From: Anabaena catenula FACHB-362
GTDB lineage: Bacteria; Cyanobacteriota; Cyanobacteriia; Cyanobacteriales; Nostocaceae
Length of the DNA stretch: 64,000 nucleotides
Reading direction: 5' to 3'
Assembly (NCBI RefSeq): GCF_014698735.1
Contig: NZ_JACJTQ010000030.1
Span: 1-64,000, forward strand
Below the pieces are notes generated by a model. The model was not told where the DNA came from. It worked only from the letters and a program-made list of their open reading frames with translations, and did no database searches. Made by a program: the position numbers and the translations under genes. Shown here piece after piece: positions 63,201-64,000 of the stretch. Positions within the stretch are counted from its first letter, which is position 1. Every line of letters starts with the position of its first letter.

Positions 63201-64000
63201 TCAATATTCAGTTTTGGGTGTGGTTGAGTAATGTTAATTGTGGGTGGTAATACTTTGTGATGTAATGCTAAAGCAGTTTTAATCAGACTTGCTGCACCTG
63301 CGGCGGCTTTGGTATGTCCAATTTGTGATTTGACAGTTCCCAAAGCAATATATTGTTTTTTAGGATTGTTTTCCCCAAAAACTTCTTTGATAGAACTGAA
63401 TTCTGTAGGATCTCCCACCATCGTTCCCGTACCATGTGCTTCCATTAAACCCACACTCGACGGTGAAAATCCCGCATCTTCATAAGCACGGTGTAAGGCT
63501 TTGACTTGTCCTTCTGAACGCGGTGCATAGATACTTTTATACCTACCATCGCTAGAAGTGCCAATGCCTTTAATAACTGCATAGATGCGATCGCCATCTC
63601 GTTGGGCATCTTCTAAACGCTTGAGTACCAACATCCCTACTCCTTCTCCCAACATCATCCCATCGGAATTGACATCGAAGGGTTTGACGTTTTCACCAGG
63701 AGAAACTGCGGGTGTTTTACTAAAACACATATAGGCCAAAATGGAGTTATCGGTGTCAACGCCACCTGTGATCATCATATCGGCACGATGTTCAACTAAC
63801 TCGCTAAGTGCCATTTTCAACGCACCCAGGGAACTGGCGCAAGCTGCATCAACTACGCAGTTCAGCCCTCCCAAGTCGAGGCGATTGGCGATACGTCCAG
63901 AAATGACGTTAGCTAACATACCAGGGAAGGCATTTTCTTCCCATTGCACATATGCACTTTGGATTTTTTCAATGATTTTTTGGGTGTCTTCCGCTGATAA
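57299..64000 (-). CDS. HglE/PfaA-like polyketide synthase KS-AT-ACP-ACP-KR-DH, 5' end beyond window
   Basis: At least 2233 residues; the frame is open to the window end and the GTG at 63949 lies inside the KS, so the true start is outside. Domains in order: KS with active-site DAACASSL (about 63835-63850), EAHGTGT and the NIGHTKAA-type histidine; malonyl-type AT with GHSFGE (about 62430); a linker with eight 16-residue tandem repeats (61183-61566) and a duplicated 40-residue helical module (about 60830-61130); two nearly identical ACPs (LGIDSIKRVEIL, about 60390 and 59985); KR with LVSGGAKGITAQC (about 58970); and a hot-dog DH-like end with HDHVIAGRPVLP (about 58065). No ER is present, consistent with the trans PfaD-type protein. 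This is the architecture of PfaA/HglE enzymes that build long hydroxylated or polyunsaturated acyl chains. Confidence 0.9.
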   Translation of the reverse strand, partial: LSAEDTQKIIEKIQSAYVQWEENAFPGMLANVISGRIANRLDLGGLNCVVDAACASSLGALKMALSELVEHRADMMITGGVDTDNSILAYMCFSKTPAVSPGENVKPFDVNSDGMMLGEGVGMLVLKRLEDAQRDGDRIYAVIKGIGTSSDGRYKSIYAPRSEGQVKALHRAYEDAGFSPSSVGLMEAHGTGTMVGDPTEFSSIKEVFGENNPKKQYIALGTVKSQIGHTKAAAGAASLIKTALALHHKVLPPTINITQPHPKLNIETSPFYLNTETRPWITNQPRRAGVSAFGFGGTNYHVVLEEYEPEHNHSYRLHNTAKSILLFAPTTPELLSRCLDIQQKLQSEDKERHYAELITECESVEIPVNHARVGFVADSLTQAEEFLQIIIDSLKNKPEAESWEHPKRIYYRQTGIETSGKVVALFSGQGSQYLEMGREVAVNFPYLRQIYAHMDNLLCEDGLRPLSEVVFPPPVFDTTQKASQLAALQMTEYAQPAIGAFSAGLYKILQQAGFKPDFVAGHSFGELTALWAGGVLSEEDYLFLVKARGQAMATPADSQFDAGGMLAVQGDVIQVTELIKNFPQIAIANCNSQRQVVLAGKKTEIAQVQDFLNQKGFSTVLLGVSAAFHTPLVAHAQKPFAKAIEKVTFNAPQIPVYTNVTGGCYPNEAPAIQKILKEHLLNQVLFQQEIENLYESGGYCFVEFGPKNILTKLVKDILSGKPHLAVALNGNPSKNRSDDDRTLREAVIQLRVAGLPLQNLDPYQITTKIPEVDQKKVLNVRLNSTNLNDKTQQAFAKSLQNGHIVNAQPATPQHLEPVNGNGKSVNNGQHLEPVNGNGKSVNNGHHLEPVNGNGKSVNNGNHLEPVNGNGKSVNNGHHPEPVNGNGKSVNNGQHLEPVNGNGKSVNNGHHPEPVNNGKSVNNGHHLEPVNGNGKSVNNHKLDRVEIQPQNYERVIDSLEYSLKEFNRQQRDIMHVHEQSLTNQTEYTKNFVQLMQQQHSLWENSQVTPEQIKTQQTAIASSERSMMQFHEHQADTLHIHQQYLNYQQEYTHNYFQLIQQHYQVLLADDTSQPQPECRDLTYNITTISPPPEQEELYQNRLNADHQDSREQGETEFSNFSANTEIITNQPDLILESKSHNGNHVEAEEIATITVVPTTPLSIDVSNLSPTLLNIVSDKTGYPAEMLDLSMDIEADLGIDSIKRVEILGGLLELYPDLPKPNPEELGQLRTLSQIVEYIETQVRDLPNYQIEVSEATISPAQMLVEIPHEGIENDRQVPEPPQPGNDTTQVTVNQLATTIPADLSNVLLNIVSDKTGYPAEMLDLSMDIEADLGIDSIKRVEILGSLLELYPDLPKPNPEELGQLRTLGQIVEYVQNQGTGVSSAVEKKETETQKIVVDQQLAELDKTELVTEATQNVKAAELNHRILRSPAKLKQLPQPDVLDFTIPENHIALITDDGSSTTEKLAAALTAQGWKTVVLSFPSLGLKLSENAENIDQVMLADWSEESLQRQLEYISHQYGAVAAFIHLHPLHNIHYLETEKTILRHVFLIAKYLKEPLNQAANQGRSSFFTVARLDGQFGLGCTNNFSVIAAGLFGLTKSLNQEWENVFCRSCDLSPDLDGETSVKHILAELKDPNLLVTEVGYSKTGRFTLVADTPSQLPITNDQLPITNNQVFLVSGGAKGITAQCVIKLAQESQCKFILLGRSSTESEPVWAEGCENEAELKQRIMEDFQAKGEKPTPIMVQKKYQTISSQREIQNTLKAIEKAGGKAEYLSVDVTEGVLLQEKLAPVIERLGAITGIIHGAGNLADKRIEKKSIQDFETVYAAKVKGLENLLHCLPPSQLQYLILFSSVVGFYGNVGQSDYAIANEILNKSAHLIKLNHPDCHVVAINWGPWDSGMVSPELKKAFAERGIETIPIEVGAQMLVNELTNHNHETVQVVIGSPLIYVPTTLNSELRNYRIHRQLTLAANPFLHDHVIAGRPVLPATCGLLWMANTCEQLYPGYKALCFPKFKVLKGIVFDENLANEYNLELQEIAKIENKEIEFTAKISSKSPDGKIRYHFSSNVILKREASTPPNYEFLNLQQDEKFLSTNQLLYQHGASSLFHGTTFQGVKSVLNASPAKLTLECYLPQPTAQQQGQFSVQTFNPYIADVQIHSLWIWTQQFHQLGCLPAEIQYFEEFASVPFGETFYVTCEIKSQTALTVIADVITHNRQGQVYNRMIGAKGTILSQPI
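58985..59032. repeat. ATTGGTA-type heptamer repeat inside the PKS gene
   Basis: Degenerate ATTGGTAATTGGTCATTGG units encode SQLPITNDQLPITNNQ in the linker just before the KR Rossmann motif. It is an in-frame repeat insertion in coding DNA. Confidence 0.8.
61183..61566. repeat. 48-bp tandem repeat in the PKS linker, eight units
   Basis: Each unit encodes (Q/H/N)H(L/P)EPVNGNGKSVNNG. The seventh unit lacks two codons. Units are nearly identical at the DNA level, so they arose recently by slippage or unequal exchange. The sequence is a flexible Asn/Gly linker between the AT and ACP regions. Confidence 0.95.

Noticed and set aside
48285-64000. Calling this the core heterocyst-glycolipid (hgl) locus
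   Set aside because: The diagnostic neighbours hetN and hetI and a thioester-reductase gene are not seen here, and paralogous HglE-like clusters exist. The synthase N-terminus and upstream genes are outside the window.

Overview
The window comes from a filamentous, probably heterocyst-forming cyanobacterium of the order Nostocales. The evidence is the frequent HIP1 octamer (GCGATCGC), tracts of short tandem heptamer repeats, small dispersed palindromic repeats, and typical cyanobacterial genes: Ycf66, the pipX-pipY-sepF-proC string, an EGY-type site-2 protease, a zinc-ribbon Ser/Thr kinase and a heterocyst-glycolipid-like (HglE/PfaA-type) polyketide synthase. No tRNA, rRNA or CRISPR array was seen. 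Gene identities rest on motif recognition only; no database search was run.

Layout. 0.2-9.9 kb: a Rieske oxygenase, a YbjN protein, a lipoate ligase-like protein, two tandem small RNAs resembling the Yfr2 family, purH between 112-bp inverted repeats, a GHL10 hydrolase-like protein and a site-2 protease. 10-18 kb: a multi-PAS histidine kinase and a two-gene RND efflux pump. 18-30 kb is the accessory part. It holds a DUF2887/DUF4351 gene frameshifted by a 55-bp insertion and flanked by 60-bp direct repeats, orphan or decayed toxin-antitoxin pieces, a solo OLD-like ATPase/Toprim protein, and an AT-rich ATPase plus unknown-protein pair that could be a defence module. Housekeeping genes lie in and around it: coaBC, a methyltransferase and a kinase; then ilvA, an S4 protein, gnd and ycf66 up to 34.8 kb. 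34.9-38.9 kb: a copper module (DUF305 protein, CopZ-like chaperone, CopA ATPase, small membrane protein) with a MerR-type promoter and a MerR-family gene at its far end. 39-47.6 kb: a second Rieske oxygenase, a Ski2-like helicase, a membrane-anchored DnaJ C-terminal domain protein, and pipX-pipY-sepF-proC.

48.3-64 kb is a minus-strand PUFA-synthase-like cluster. In transcription order it encodes a KS-AT-ACP-ACP-KR-DH synthase (5' end beyond the window), a PfaB-like protein with a degenerate KS and an intact-looking AT, a PfaD-type enoyl reductase, a condensation-domain-like acyltransferase, a free carrier protein, and a 625-residue protein with a TubC-type docking domain and an unrecognised body. 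This would make a reduced acyl chain and pass it to an unknown acceptor. Whether it is the core heterocyst-glycolipid cluster or a paralogue cannot be decided here.

Small mobile DNA has visibly edited the region. A 317-bp MITE with a 10-bp target duplication, itself carrying a nested 171-bp element with an 8-bp duplication, inserted at the 3' end of the pfaD-like gene, supplied its present stop codon and separated it from the next gene. A related 183-bp copy with its own 10-bp duplication lies at 39.1 kb.
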